Of a DNA stretch of 55,677 bases, positions 17,447-27,102 are shown piece by piece. A model generated the notes under the pieces. That model saw only the letters and a program-made list of their open reading frames with translations. It was not told where the DNA came from and made no database searches. A program made the translations under genes and the position numbers. Within the stretch, counting starts at the first letter, position 1; each line of letters starts with the position of its first letter. Origin of the DNA: Bacteroidia bacterium (GTDB lineage: Bacteria > Bacteroidota > Bacteroidia > Flavobacteriales_E > Vicingaceae); NCBI GenBank assembly GCA_030433355.1, contig JAUIMG010000019.1, forward strand, positions 1 to 55,677, in the 5' to 3' direction.

Positions 17447-18843
17447 ACGCTAACCTCAAATACCACGTATTGCACTAAGCTTTTATGAGTATGATCTTCT
17501 AAGGAAGTTAATTTTTGCAATCTTTCTTCTTTGATTAATCTTTCAAAAGAAACTCCGTAGTCAACAATGGAGTGCCAATTGTCCCAAATAATAATATCTC
17601 CTTTTTTTAGATTTTTTAGCGCCGCTTCAGAAAGTATCAATCTTTCCTTTTTATTAAATGGATCAATTGCAAGAGGTACAGAAAGATAAACGTCTGTGTA
17701 TATAAATCTTCTACCTTTTAGATTGTTTTCATTAATATATTCTGAAGTTTTATTGGCCATTAATTGAGGAGGGCTAAGGTTTAATTCTTTATTCCAATCA
17801 ACAGCCGCCGGGTTAGAAGTAAATGGAAATATTAAAGTGTAGATTGTAATAATTGTTAGAACTGATTTTTTCAAAAATTCGTTTTTTAATAGAGTAATAA
17901 AAGAGTTTAATCCAGCTAAAACAAGGATAGCCATGAATGGACTAATTGCTCCAAAAACTCTTTCTAGTCCCATAGAATTAAAAATTCCCAAATACCAAAA
18001 TAAACTATGAGCTAAGAAGAATACAAAGAAAATTGCAAAAGAGAATAGGAGAAACTCCCTTTTAGATTTGTCATGATTAAAAGGCAATCCAATTATAGCA
18101 ATGATGAATAAGATTAAAGATGGAATACCTAATAGATAGATTAGTTTATCCGCAAAATGGAATAGTTTACCACTTCCATAATGAGAATTTAAAGAGGCAT
18201 ATGGAATCTTATTAAAAACCCAAAGTAAGTCTTCGCCATTGAAAATGTAACCAACGAAGATGAATACAAGGTGTCCAAATCCTAAACCTAATAAAGACTT
18301 ATAATCTCTTTTGTACAGAAAAAACAGGCCGAATAAACCAATAAAAATTAAACCCTCAGATCTAATAAAGGGGGTTAGTGAAATTAATAATGAAGCAATT
18401 AAAAATTTCTTTTTTAACAAACAGTAAAAGGCTACAATTAAAAAAACAGCACAAAGAGGTTCGGTAAAACCAAAATAGCCGGTTGTAATGGTAATTGGGA
18501 AAAGAAAGTAGAAAAGTGGTGCTAAGTATGCGTGTTTTAAATTTAATTTTTGAGCGCTTTTCCAAAGAAAGAATAAAATAAAAAGCTGACAAAACCAATT
18601 AAAAATTTGAGTGCCCTTAAAGCCAAATTGTGCAAAAGGCATACTTAAAATGGTATACAATGGTTTGCCCCAGTGGTCTAACAACAATTTGGGGTGATTT
18701 AATGAAAACTTAGCTATTAAGTGATGGTGAATGCTATCGGCTTCCAAGCCAACTCCATTAAAAAAGAAGATAGAACCAAGCGAAAGTAAAGCTAAGATGG
18801 ATATAATAATAGGAGCTATCGGTAAAGGTTTCGCAGCATTCAT
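17443..18843 (-). CDS. Multi-pass membrane protein of the GT-C (GT39-like) glycosyltransferase type
   Basis: About 466 residues with roughly ten transmembrane helices. It begins with a TM segment 'IIISILALLSLGSIFFF' followed by a first loop with acidic 'GLEADSIHHH' and then 'HPKLLLDHWGKPLYTILSMP', the pattern of GT-C enzymes using polyprenyl-phosphate sugars. The C-terminal ~90 residues are soluble. I chose the ATG at 18843 (MNAAKPLPIAP), two bases after the SpoIIE stop; the upstream ATG at 18870 would overlap that gene by 25 bp. Glycan partner unknown. No neighbouring polysaccharide cluster is present. Confidence 0.7.
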   Translation of the reverse strand: MNAAKPLPIAPIIISILALLSLGSIFFFNGVGLEADSIHHHLIAKFSLNHPKLLLDHWGKPLYTILSMPFAQFGFKGTQIFNWFCQLFILFFLWKSAQKLNLKHAYLAPLFYFLFPITITTGYFGFTEPLCAVFLIVAFYCLLKKKFLIASLLISLTPFIRSEGLIFIGLFGLFFLYKRDYKSLLGLGFGHLVFIFVGYIFNGEDLLWVFNKIPYASLNSHYGSGKLFHFADKLIYLLGIPSLILFIIAIIGLPFNHDKSKREFLLFSFAIFFVFFLAHSLFWYLGIFNSMGLERVFGAISPFMAILVLAGLNSFITLLKNEFLKKSVLTIITIYTLIFPFTSNPAAVDWNKELNLSPPQLMANKTSEYINENNLKGRRFIYTDVYLSVPLAIDPFNKKERLILSEAALKNLKKGDIIIWDNWHSIVDYGVSFERLIKEERLQKLTSLEDHTHKSLVQYVVFEVSV

Positions 18844-18845
18844 TC

Positions 18846-20690
18846 TTAAGCTTGATAGCCTATGACACAAATATCATCTAATTGCTCTAAATTTCCTTTC
18901 CACCCAAAGAAAGCCTTTTCTACTTTTCTTTTTTGTGTTTGCATATCTTCTTTTTGAATAGAAAGTAGTAATTCTTTAAAATGAATAGATCGGAATTTTT
19001 TGCCCAATTCGCCCCCAAATTGATCTGCATAGCCATCGCTGAAAACATACATGGTATCTCCTGGCTCTAAAATAGTTTTGTGATTTACGAATGGAGTATG
19101 TTTTAAGTATTTTCCAATAGGCTGCTTATTGGCTTTATATTCTTCTATTTTATCAGAGCCTTTTCTTATTATCCATAATGGATTATTAGCACCGGCATAT
19201 TCTAATTCATGTGTCTTAGGATTGTAGGTGCAAAGAGCTATGTCCATCCCATCTTTCACTTCATCTTCAGAGGTACTAAACTTGTCTAATACAATTTCTA
19301 AGGTTTGATCAAGAATTTCTGATGGTTTGGTTAATTTAAACTCTCTAACAGATCTATTGAGTGCATTACTGCAAATTACACTAACAATAGCTCCAGGCAC
19401 TCCGTGACCTGTACAATCGGCTGCTGCAAAAATTATTTTGTCTCCAACTTTTTCCATCCAATAGAAGTCTCCTGCAACAATATCTTTTGGTAAATAAAAA
19501 ACAAAACTCTTTGTTAAATTCTCATAGAATACATCCAGAGGTGGAAGCATTGCATCTTGAATTCTTTTAGCGTATGTAATGGAGTCTGTTATTTCTTTAT
19601 TCTTATCTGCTAGTTCTAAATGTTGGGTCTGTATTTCATCTCTTTGAATCTCAGCTTCTTCTTTTTGCCTACTAATAATCACAGCTTGTTTTCTTTGCTT
19701 AACAGAACTACGGTATGCTATAATTAATAAGATTGCAATTAAGATAGAAACTAGAACAGAAATGGTTAAGAATGTTTTTTGGTTATCTAGCTTTTGAACA
19801 GTTTGAGTCATTTTACTCTGAATCTGTGCAAAGTCTTTTTTTGCTTTGTTAATTTCTTGAATTTGCTTTTCTATTTCTGCATCATTAGCACTTAATGCTT
19901 GTTCTTTCGCTCTAATTTCAGCCTTATTAGAGTCTAATGTAGCTCTAAGTTTATCAGATTGAATTTTTTGCAGTTGAATGTTTTTTCTAATACTATCCAA
20001 GTATTTTTCTTTCAGCCTAATTGCAGCTTCTTTTTGAGCTATACTTTTATTTAGGCTTTGAATTTTCTTTGTTTGCTCTTCGTTTTTATCTAAAGTTATA
20101 TTCAACTTCTTTCTCATATCCAAAATCATCTTTTGGAAGCCTTCTTTCTCTCCAGTTTGAATGCTATTATCAAGCAATTTGTTATCCATAACTAGCTTTC
20201 TAATTTCAATAGGAAGTACATTTACTTCATAAGAAAGTCTATTGTTTTGAATTACGAAGTTGATCATGGTGGTACCAACGTCATAACCTTCAGTTATAAG
20301 CAAAATGGGGTCATTCCCAATAGCATTGAACAATTCAGGCGGGAGGTATTTATTTCTAATATTTACATATAGAACAGAATAGTCTTTAGCATTTTCTAGC
20401 GATTCTATCTCATCCACTTTAACAGGAATGCCTTTAATACCATTTGAGTTTTTGCTCATAGTGGTTGTAACCCATTTTGCAATTTCAGGGCTTTGAACTA
20501 TTCCTATTTTAAATGTGTCTTGAAGAGCACCCTGAGGCCATTCTATTAATTTGATGAAGTTGTTGATATAGCCAGCACTAATTCTCACGGTGGTATTAGT
20601 CTGTGAGACTAAAATGTTGCTACTTATAAAAAACCCTAAAAACAAGAGGAATGACAAGTGCCTAAAGAAATGCGATCTATATACTTTCAA
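18846..20690 (-). CDS. SpoIIE-type serine phosphatase with N-terminal YfiR-like (DUF4154) sensor
   Basis: A 614-residue protein. N-terminal signal or anchor (about 10-30), then residues ~33-170 'ISAGYINNFIKLIEWPQG...FKIGIVQSPEIAKWV' and 'LYVNIRNKYLPPELFNAIG', matching the YfiR/DUF4154 periplasmic fold; coiled coil (~190-305); TM segment 'TFLTISVLVSILIAILLIIAY' (~307-327); a second coiled coil; and a SpoIIE PP2C domain (~365-614) with 'LPKDIVAGDFYWME', 'AAADCTGHGVPGAIVS', 'KDGMDIALC', 'MYVFSDGYADQ'. The metal-binding aspartates are present. Predicted to dephosphorylate a STAS antagonist such as the one at 6707 in response to a periplasmic signal. It is not adjacent to a kinase. Confidence 0.88.
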   Translation of the reverse strand: MKVYRSHFFRHLSFLLFLGFFISSNILVSQTNTTVRISAGYINNFIKLIEWPQGALQDTFKIGIVQSPEIAKWVTTTMSKNSNGIKGIPVKVDEIESLENAKDYSVLYVNIRNKYLPPELFNAIGNDPILLITEGYDVGTTMINFVIQNNRLSYEVNVLPIEIRKLVMDNKLLDNSIQTGEKEGFQKMILDMRKKLNITLDKNEEQTKKIQSLNKSIAQKEAAIRLKEKYLDSIRKNIQLQKIQSDKLRATLDSNKAEIRAKEQALSANDAEIEKQIQEINKAKKDFAQIQSKMTQTVQKLDNQKTFLTISVLVSILIAILLIIAYRSSVKQRKQAVIISRQKEEAEIQRDEIQTQHLELADKNKEITDSITYAKRIQDAMLPPLDVFYENLTKSFVFYLPKDIVAGDFYWMEKVGDKIIFAAADCTGHGVPGAIVSVICSNALNRSVREFKLTKPSEILDQTLEIVLDKFSTSEDEVKDGMDIALCTYNPKTHELEYAGANNPLWIIRKGSDKIEEYKANKQPIGKYLKHTPFVNHKTILEPGDTMYVFSDGYADQFGGELGKKFRSIHFKELLLSIQKEDMQTQKRKVEKAFFGWKGNLEQLDDICVIGYQA

Positions 20691-20916
20691 ATCTTAAAAA
20701 TGAAAATAATTTTTTTGTTATTATATTTTATAAACCTCTGCTTGTCAGATGCGAAGTTCGTAAAGAATTATCAATTTTTTGCTCAATATACATAATTCAT
20801 CAACAATAGATATTTAATATAGAATCAAAATATGTTAAAACCTCTGTTAATAAGTCCGGTCAAGTATTAATCAACTTGCATTGCCCTTTGATTAATTTAG
20901 CTCTCTACTCAAATTT

Positions 20917-22770
20917 ATGGCTGAAGAAGTTCAATATACGGAAGATAACATTAGATCCTTAGATTGGAAAGAGCATATTCGTATGCGTCCTGGTATGTAT
21001 ATTGGAAAGCTGGGAGATGGCTCTGCCTATGATGATGGTATTTATGTTTTATTGAAGGAAGTTCTCGACAACTCTATTGACGAGTTTGTTATGGGAAATG
21101 GTAGGACTATTGAAGTTAGTATTAGAGATAAGACAGTAAAAGTTAGGGACTACGGAAGAGGAGTTCCACTTGGTAAGGTAGTTGATGTAGTTTCTAAAAT
21201 AAATACTGGCGGAAAATATGACTCTAAGGCTTTTAAAAAGTCTGTTGGTTTAAATGGCGTTGGAACAAAAGCAGTTAATGCTTTATCTACTTATTTTAAA
21301 ATTGAGTCATCTAGAGATGATAAATCTAAATCTGCAGAGTTTTCAAGAGGGGAGTTAGTTGAAGATGGGCCTATTGAAGAGTCCACTAAGAGAAAGGGTA
21401 CAAAGGTTGAATTTATACCTGACGAAGAGATATTCAATAATTACCAGTATAGAACTCAACATGTTGAGAGAATGCTATGGAATTATGCGTATCTCAATAG
21501 AGGATTAACCATAGTTTTTAACGGGGAAAAGTATCATTCTGAAAGAGGGTTGTATGACCTTTTGGAAAAGAATATGTCTGACCGCCCGTTGTATCCTATA
21601 ATTCATTTAGAAGATGAAGATATAGAAGTCGCTATTACTCACACGAATTCCTATGGAGAAGAGTATTACTCTTTTGTCAACGGACAACATACAACACAAG
21701 GTGGAACGCATCAGGGGGCTTTTAGAGAAGCATATGTGAAAACCGTTAGAGATTTTTTTAAAAAAGACTATGATGCTGTAGATATAAGGTCTTCAATAGT
21801 AGCTGCAGTTAGCGTAAAAGTAATGGAGCCTGTGTTTGAGTCTCAAACAAAAACAAAGTTAGGCTCCAATGATGTTGGACCTGATGGACCATCTATGCGA
21901 TCTTTCGTTATGGATTTTTTGAAGAAGCATTTAGATGATTACTTGCATAAAAACCAAGAAATTGCCGACGCTCTTCAAAGAAAAATTTTACAATCTGAAA
22001 GGGAAAGAAAAGATCTTGCAGGTATAAAAAAACTAGCAAGAAAAAGAGCGAAAGAAGTTTCTCTCCACAATAAGAAGTTGAGGGATTGTAGAGTGCACCT
22101 TAACGATAAAAAGGAAAGGAATGAAGAGTCAACCTTATTTATAACTGAAGGAGATTCTGCTTCCGGTTCTATTACGAAGGTTAGAGATGTAAATACCCAA
22201 GCAGTATTTAGTCTAAAGGGGAAACCTCTTAACTCTTATGGTTTAACGAAGAAAATTGTTTATGAAAATGAAGAATTTAATCTTTTGCAAGCTGCCTTAA
22301 ATATAGAAGATGGACTAGAAGATTTAAGATACAACAATGTTGTACTTGCAACAGATGCAGATGTTGATGGAATGCATATACGTTTACTCCTAATCACATT
22401 TTTTCTTCAGTTTTTTCCGGATTTAGTAAAGAATGGACATCTCTACGTTCTAACTACACCCCTTTTTAGGGTAAGAGATAAAAAGGAGACAATCTATTGC
22501 TACTCGATTTCTGAAAAAGAAGAGGCAATGAAAAAGCTAAAAGGAAAAGTTGAAATAACAAGGTTTAAAGGATTAGGAGAGATTTCCCCAGATGAATTCA
22601 AGCATTTTATTGGAGAGGACATGCGGCTAGAGCCAGTTGTGATTGGAAAAGAGTCTATCAATGATATATTGAAATTCTATATGGGAAAGAACACTCCTGA
22701 TAGACAAGAGTTTATTATTCAAAATTTGAAGATAGAGCAAGACCTAATAGAGGATTTGCAGCCTAACTAA
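20917..22770 (+). CDS. parE: DNA topoisomerase IV subunit B
   Basis: A 617-residue type II topoisomerase ATPase subunit. Bergerat fold motifs: '[17 protein letters not shown]', '[11 protein letters not shown]', '[29 protein letters not shown]'. TOPRIM motifs: '[13 protein letters not shown]' (catalytic Glu) and '[15 protein letters not shown]' (DxD). Its length, shorter than GyrB, and the immediate parC downstream (5 bp gap) fit ParE of Bacteroidota, which decatenates chromosomes. The upstream 226 bp (20691-20916) is AT-rich with a weak -7-like TAATTTAG at 20893-20900 and no other feature. Confidence 0.94.
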   Translation: MAEEVQYTEDNIRSLDWKEHIRMRPGMYIGKLGDGSAYDDGIYVLLKEVLDNSIDEFVMGNGRTIEVSIRDKTVKVRDYGRGVPLGKVVDVVSKINTGGKYDSKAFKKSVGLNGVGTKAVNALSTYFKIESSRDDKSKSAEFSRGELVEDGPIEESTKRKGTKVEFIPDEEIFNNYQYRTQHVERMLWNYAYLNRGLTIVFNGEKYHSERGLYDLLEKNMSDRPLYPIIHLEDEDIEVAITHTNSYGEEYYSFVNGQHTTQGGTHQGAFREAYVKTVRDFFKKDYDAVDIRSSIVAAVSVKVMEPVFESQTKTKLGSNDVGPDGPSMRSFVMDFLKKHLDDYLHKNQEIADALQRKILQSERERKDLAGIKKLARKRAKEVSLHNKKLRDCRVHLNDKKERNEESTLFITEGDSASGSITKVRDVNTQAVFSLKGKPLNSYGLTKKIVYENEEFNLLQAALNIEDGLEDLRYNNVVLATDADVDGMHIRLLLITFFLQFFPDLVKNGHLYVLTTPLFRVRDKKETIYCYSISEKEEAMKKLKGKVEITRFKGLGEISPDEFKHFIGEDMRLEPVVIGKESINDILKFYMGKNTPDRQEFIIQNLKIEQDLIEDLQPN

Positions 22771-22775
22771 TACAT

Positions 22776-25523
22776 ATGGCAGAAGAAGGAGAGAATCAAG
22801 AAGAATTAAATAACGAGTCTGAAGTATCTGAAGGATTAGAAAATGTCATTCAGGTCTCTGGAATGTATAATGAATGGTTTCTAGACTATGCTTCATATGT
22901 TATTCTAGAGAGGGCTGTTCCCCATATTAATGACGGTTTAAAGCCTGTTCAAAGAAGAATTTTACATTCCTTAAAAGAGCTAGATGATGGACGTTACCAT
23001 AAAGTAGCCAACGTAATAGGCAACACCATGAAGTTTCATCCTCATGGAGATGCTTCAATTGGAGATGCCATGGTTCAAATTGGTCAGAAAGATCTTATGT
23101 TAGATACCCAAGGAAACTGGGGGAATATTTTAACAGGAGATAGAGCTGCAGCACCAAGATACATAGAAGTAAGACTTTCAAAATTTGCTTTAGACGTAGC
23201 TTTTAATGCTAAAACTACGGAATGGGCAGCCTCTTATGATGGAAGGGGTAGGGAACCTGTAACCCTGCCAATGAAGTTTCCATTACTGTTAGCACAAGGA
23301 GTTGAAGGAATTGCAGTAGGACTAGCTTGTAAAATATTACCGCATAACTTTCTGGAACTTATTGATGGATCTATTGCTATTTTAAAAGGTAAGAAAGTAA
23401 ATATATTACCCGATTTTCTTACAGGGGGAATGGCTGATTTTAGCAATTATAATGAAGGTATACGTGGCGGTAGAATAAGAGTTAGAGCTAAGATCGGTCA
23501 GTTAGATAAAAAGACCTTAATAATTTCAGAAATTCCATTTGGAACTACTACTTCAGGGCTAATTGATTCTATAATAAAGGCAAACGATAAAGGGAAGATA
23601 AAAATTAAGAAGATAGAAGATAATACTTCTGAAAATGTTGAAATTCTTGTTCATTTACCTCCAAATGTTTCCCCTGATAAAACCATCGACGCCCTCTATG
23701 CTTTTAGCGACTGTGAAGTTTCTATTTCTCCAAACTCCGGCGTAATTGATGAAGATAAACCTAAATTTTTAAGTGTAAATGAGATTTTAAGAATCTGCAC
23801 AGAGCACACCAAGGGCTTATTAAAGTTAGAATTAGAAATTCGTAAAGGCGAATTAGAAGAACAGTGGCATTTTGCGTCTCTAGAAAAGATTTTTATCGAA
23901 AATAGAATCTATAGAGATATTGAAGAATGCGAGACATGGGAGGCTATAATTGAAACAATTCATAAAGGATTAAAACCACATACTAAACACTTAATTCGAG
24001 AAGTAACTGATGAGGATGTTGCTAGACTTACAGAAATAAAAATCAAACGTATATCTAAGTTCGATTCTTTTAAAGCAGATGAATTAATTAAGCGAATTGA
24101 AGATGAAATAGAACAGATAATTTTCAATCTTGAAAACTTAACAGACTTTGCCGTAGATTATTTCAAAGAAATTAAGAGAAAGCATGGAGCAGGTAGAGAA
24201 AGAAAAACGGAAATTAAATCCTTTGAAAATATTGATGCAACTAAGGTTGCTGTTGCAAATGCAAAGCTTTATGTAAATAAAGAAGAAGGATTTGTTGGAC
24301 ATAGCCTTAAAAAGACAGAAGCTGACTTTGTATCTGATTGTTCTGATATAGATGATATTATCGTTTTTAGAGAAGATGGTAAAATGATAGTTCAAAAAAT
24401 TCAGGGTAAGTCATTCGTAGGGAAAAATATAATACATACTGGTGTATGGAAAAAGGGGGATAAACGAACGGTTTATAACATGGTTTATCAAGATGGTAAA
24501 GCGGGTAAAGCGATGATGAAGAGGTTTTCAGTTACCTCCATTACAAGAGATAAAGAGTATGATTTAACAGCTGGGAATCCAGGCTCAAAAGTGCTTTATT
24601 TCTCTGCTAACCCTAACGGTGAAGCTGAGGTTGTAAGCGTTTTACTGAGAGCTAAAGCGAAACTTAAAAAATTAAAATTTGATTTAGATTTTGCAGATTT
24701 AGCAATAAAAGGAAGGTCTGCAAAGGGAAATACACTTACTAAACATATTGTAAGTAAAATTAAATTGAAAGAAGAAGGTTCCTCTACTTTAAGTGCAAGA
24801 AAGATTTGGTTCGATGATACAGTTCAAAGAATTAATACAGAAGGTAGAGGAGAGTTATTAGGTCAGTTCAAAGCGGAAGACAAGATTTTAACCATCACTC
24901 AATCCGGTTATTATAAATTAACTGGAACAAATATTACAACTCATTTTGAAGAAGATTTAATTTGTATAGAAAAATGGGTGCCAGAGAAACCAATTACCTG
25001 TATTTACTTTGATGGAGAGAAGGAAGATTTCTACGTAAAAAGGTTCTTAGTAGAAGATACAGATAAAAAGACCCTTTTTATAAGTGAACACGAAAAAAGC
25101 TATTTAGAAATCGTTTCTACTGACTGGAATACAATTGTTGATATAGCCTATGTTAAACCAAAAGGCAAAGATCCAAAACCTAATGAAGTAATTAATTTAA
25201 TGGACTTTATTAGCGTTAAGGGATTAAAAGCTATTGGAAATAAATTAAGTTATAATAAAGTCAAATCAATTGATAGGTTAGCAGATGAAGCTGCTGCAGA
25301 GAGTTTAGGGATCACCATTGAGGAATATCAGGCAAAAGAAGCAGAATATTATAAAGAAATAGAAAAGAAAGAAGAGTCAAAACCAACTACGAATAATCCT
25401 GTAGATTCTGAAGAAAACAATACGGAAAATACGGAAGAATCGATGAAAGATGATTCTGAAGAAAAGCCTGAGAGAACTGATAAGGAATCAAATGGTAATG
25501 AACCACAATTGCCTCTCTTTTAG
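22776..25523 (+). CDS. parC: DNA topoisomerase IV subunit A
   Basis: A 915-residue breakage-reunion subunit. 'YNEWFLDYASYVILERAVPHINDGLKPVQRRIL' is the N-terminal signature, 'MKFHPHGDASIGDAMVQIGQKDLMLDTQGNWGN' the DNA gate, and Y129 in 'GDRAAAPRYIEVRL' the catalytic tyrosine. The C-terminal beta-propeller (~500-820) is divergent, followed by an acidic, glutamate-rich tail (~855-915: 'KEIEKKEESKPTTNNPVDSEENNTENTEES'), probably disordered. It partners ParE. It ends 2 bp before the rhomboid gene, so topoisomerase IV, rhomboid and aminotransferase may share a transcript. Confidence 0.94.
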   Translation: MAEEGENQEELNNESEVSEGLENVIQVSGMYNEWFLDYASYVILERAVPHINDGLKPVQRRILHSLKELDDGRYHKVANVIGNTMKFHPHGDASIGDAMVQIGQKDLMLDTQGNWGNILTGDRAAAPRYIEVRLSKFALDVAFNAKTTEWAASYDGRGREPVTLPMKFPLLLAQGVEGIAVGLACKILPHNFLELIDGSIAILKGKKVNILPDFLTGGMADFSNYNEGIRGGRIRVRAKIGQLDKKTLIISEIPFGTTTSGLIDSIIKANDKGKIKIKKIEDNTSENVEILVHLPPNVSPDKTIDALYAFSDCEVSISPNSGVIDEDKPKFLSVNEILRICTEHTKGLLKLELEIRKGELEEQWHFASLEKIFIENRIYRDIEECETWEAIIETIHKGLKPHTKHLIREVTDEDVARLTEIKIKRISKFDSFKADELIKRIEDEIEQIIFNLENLTDFAVDYFKEIKRKHGAGRERKTEIKSFENIDATKVAVANAKLYVNKEEGFVGHSLKKTEADFVSDCSDIDDIIVFREDGKMIVQKIQGKSFVGKNIIHTGVWKKGDKRTVYNMVYQDGKAGKAMMKRFSVTSITRDKEYDLTAGNPGSKVLYFSANPNGEAEVVSVLLRAKAKLKKLKFDLDFADLAIKGRSAKGNTLTKHIVSKIKLKEEGSSTLSARKIWFDDTVQRINTEGRGELLGQFKAEDKILTITQSGYYKLTGTNITTHFEEDLICIEKWVPEKPITCIYFDGEKEDFYVKRFLVEDTDKKTLFISEHEKSYLEIVSTDWNTIVDIAYVKPKGKDPKPNEVINLMDFISVKGLKAIGNKLSYNKVKSIDRLADEAAAESLGITIEEYQAKEAEYYKEIEKKEESKPTTNNPVDSEENNTENTEESMKDDSEEKPERTDKESNGNEPQLPLF

Positions 25524-25525
25524 CA

Positions 25526-26149
25526 ATGTCTATTACGTTTATCATAATCCTTATAACAGCTTTGGTTTCAATCCAAGCATTTAATAATAAGACTCTATTT
25601 TATAGATTAGATTTTAACCCTTTTTTAATAGAAGAAAGAAAGGAGTGGTATCGATTTTTTAGTCATGCTTTGCTGCATGCTGATTGGTGGCATTTAATCT
25701 TAAACATGCTTGTGTTATTCTTTTTTGGAGGCATCACACAACAGTATTTTGAAGCTTATTTAGGTACTAAAGGTATATTGTATTTTGCTCTGTTGTATAT
25801 TGGTGGTATTGGATTTGCTACCTTGCCTTCCTACAGGAAACATAAGGGAAATGCTAATTATCATTCTGTTGGCGCTTCTGGAGCGGTTTCTGCGGTATTA
25901 TTTTCTTCTGTAATATTTAGTCCATCTACCCCTTTATGTCTTTATGGTATTTTATGTTTACCGGGAATCATTTGGGCTGTTATTTACCTCATCTATTCCT
26001 ATATCCAAGGTAAAAGAGATAAAGGATTTATAAACCACGATGCTCACTTAGCCGGTGCTATTTTTGGTGTTCTTTTTACTTTCATTAGTATTCCAAAATC
26101 TATCTTTGCATTTATTGATCAAATAGGTAAAATGCTATCATTCTTTTAA
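25526..26149 (+). CDS. Rhomboid-family intramembrane serine protease
   Basis: A 207-residue membrane protein with six predicted TM helices. 'FSHALLHADWWHLILNMLVLFFFGG' (45-69) includes H56 and N60 of the oxyanion region; G-A-S-G (116-119) holds the catalytic S118; H174 in 'HDAHLAGAIFG' completes the dyad. It is thus predicted to be active. Rhomboids cleave substrates within the membrane; the substrate is unknown. It lies 2 bp after parC and 4 bp before a class IV aminotransferase. Confidence 0.92.
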   Translation: MSITFIIILITALVSIQAFNNKTLFYRLDFNPFLIEERKEWYRFFSHALLHADWWHLILNMLVLFFFGGITQQYFEAYLGTKGILYFALLYIGGIGFATLPSYRKHKGNANYHSVGASGAVSAVLFSSVIFSPSTPLCLYGILCLPGIIWAVIYLIYSYIQGKRDKGFINHDAHLAGAIFGVLFTFISIPKSIFAFIDQIGKMLSFF

Positions 26150-26153
26150 GAAA

Positions 26154-26996
26154 ATGTCAGTTAATTACATCTGTTATAACAATAAATTCTATGAAGAGAC
26201 AAAGCCTATCTTAAATCTTAATAGGGCAATGTCTTTTGGAGATGGACTTTTTGAAACAATAAGGGTAAGGAATTCTAAGGCTGTTAATTTAGATTTGCAT
26301 TTCAAAAGGCTACAAGGAGGTCTTAATTTGCTAAAAATTGATTTAAGTGCAAAACAGTGGCAAGAGATAAACACCTGTTTAGATCAATTAATAATAAAGA
26401 ATGAAATCGAGGGAGGAGGTAAAGTCAAGTTAATTGTTTTTAGAGAAGGTGGAGGAACTTACTTTCCGGAAACCAATAGGGCCTCATTTTACTTAAAGGC
26501 AGAGGCTTTAGAAGATAGTAATTATGTATTGAATAAAAAGGGTTTGAAAATTGGGATTGCTAATTCCATTAAAATCAGTCCTACCTTTCTTAGTTCTTAC
26601 AAAACTTTGAATAAGATTGAGCATGTTCTCGTTTCTATTGAAGCGCAAGAAAAAGGTTTTGATGATCTTATAATCTTAAATACAAGAAATCATATAGTTG
26701 AGGCAAGTAGTTCAAATATTTTTCTTGTGAAAGGAAGAGAATTGTTTACTCCTCCTATTAAAGATGGCTGCTTAACAGGCATTATGAGACATCAAATTCT
26801 TCAGGCTGCCTCTGCATTAAGATTGCAAATTCAAGAAAGCTCTCTAACAGATAAAGACATTATTGAGGCAGATGAAATATTCTTAACTAATTCAATTAAA
26901 GGAATTCAATGGGTAGGATCTTATTCAAACAAAAGATATTTTAATAAGATTTCTCAACTTCTTGTTTATCAATTAAATAGTTCTACTTTAAGTTAA
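26154..26996 (+). CDS. Class IV PLP aminotransferase (ADC lyase/branched-chain type)
   Basis: A 280-residue PLP fold-type IV enzyme. 'MSFGDGLFETIRVRNSKAVNLDLHFKRLQGGL' (26-57) is the N-terminal signature, K150 in 'SSYKTLNKIEHVL' is the probable Schiff-base lysine, and 'LNTRNHIVEASSSNIFLVKG' and 'LTGIMRHQIL' are family motifs. Family members are 4-amino-4-deoxychorismate lyase (PabC), D-amino-acid and branched-chain aminotransferases. Length and lysine context fit PabC slightly better. No pabA/B neighbour lets me decide. Confidence 0.85.
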   Translation: MSVNYICYNNKFYEETKPILNLNRAMSFGDGLFETIRVRNSKAVNLDLHFKRLQGGLNLLKIDLSAKQWQEINTCLDQLIIKNEIEGGGKVKLIVFREGGGTYFPETNRASFYLKAEALEDSNYVLNKKGLKIGIANSIKISPTFLSSYKTLNKIEHVLVSIEAQEKGFDDLIILNTRNHIVEASSSNIFLVKGRELFTPPIKDGCLTGIMRHQILQAASALRLQIQESSLTDKDIIEADEIFLTNSIKGIQWVGSYSNKRYFNKISQLLVYQLNSSTLS

Positions 26997-27050
26997 CATA
27001 TTTATTTGAAATATACCCTTTATTAAACTTACTATTCTAAATATAAGCCA

Positions 27051-27058
27051 TATTTTTG
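27051..27058 (+). promoter_or_regulatory. -7-like box (TATTTTTG) ahead of the 1656-residue gene
   Basis: TATTTTTG fits TAnnTTTG, 44 bases before the ATG at 27103. No -33 TTG stands at normal spacing. Confidence 0.4.
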
Positions 27059-27102
27059 TCGATTATTTAGAACTATTTGTCGATGAATTTGTACCATTTA
27101 AC

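Noticed and set aside
20691-20916. 226-bp intergenic region as a possible non-coding RNA or riboswitch
   Set aside because: AT-rich with no strong hairpin or conserved aptamer pattern I can see; probably promoters of the two divergent genes.
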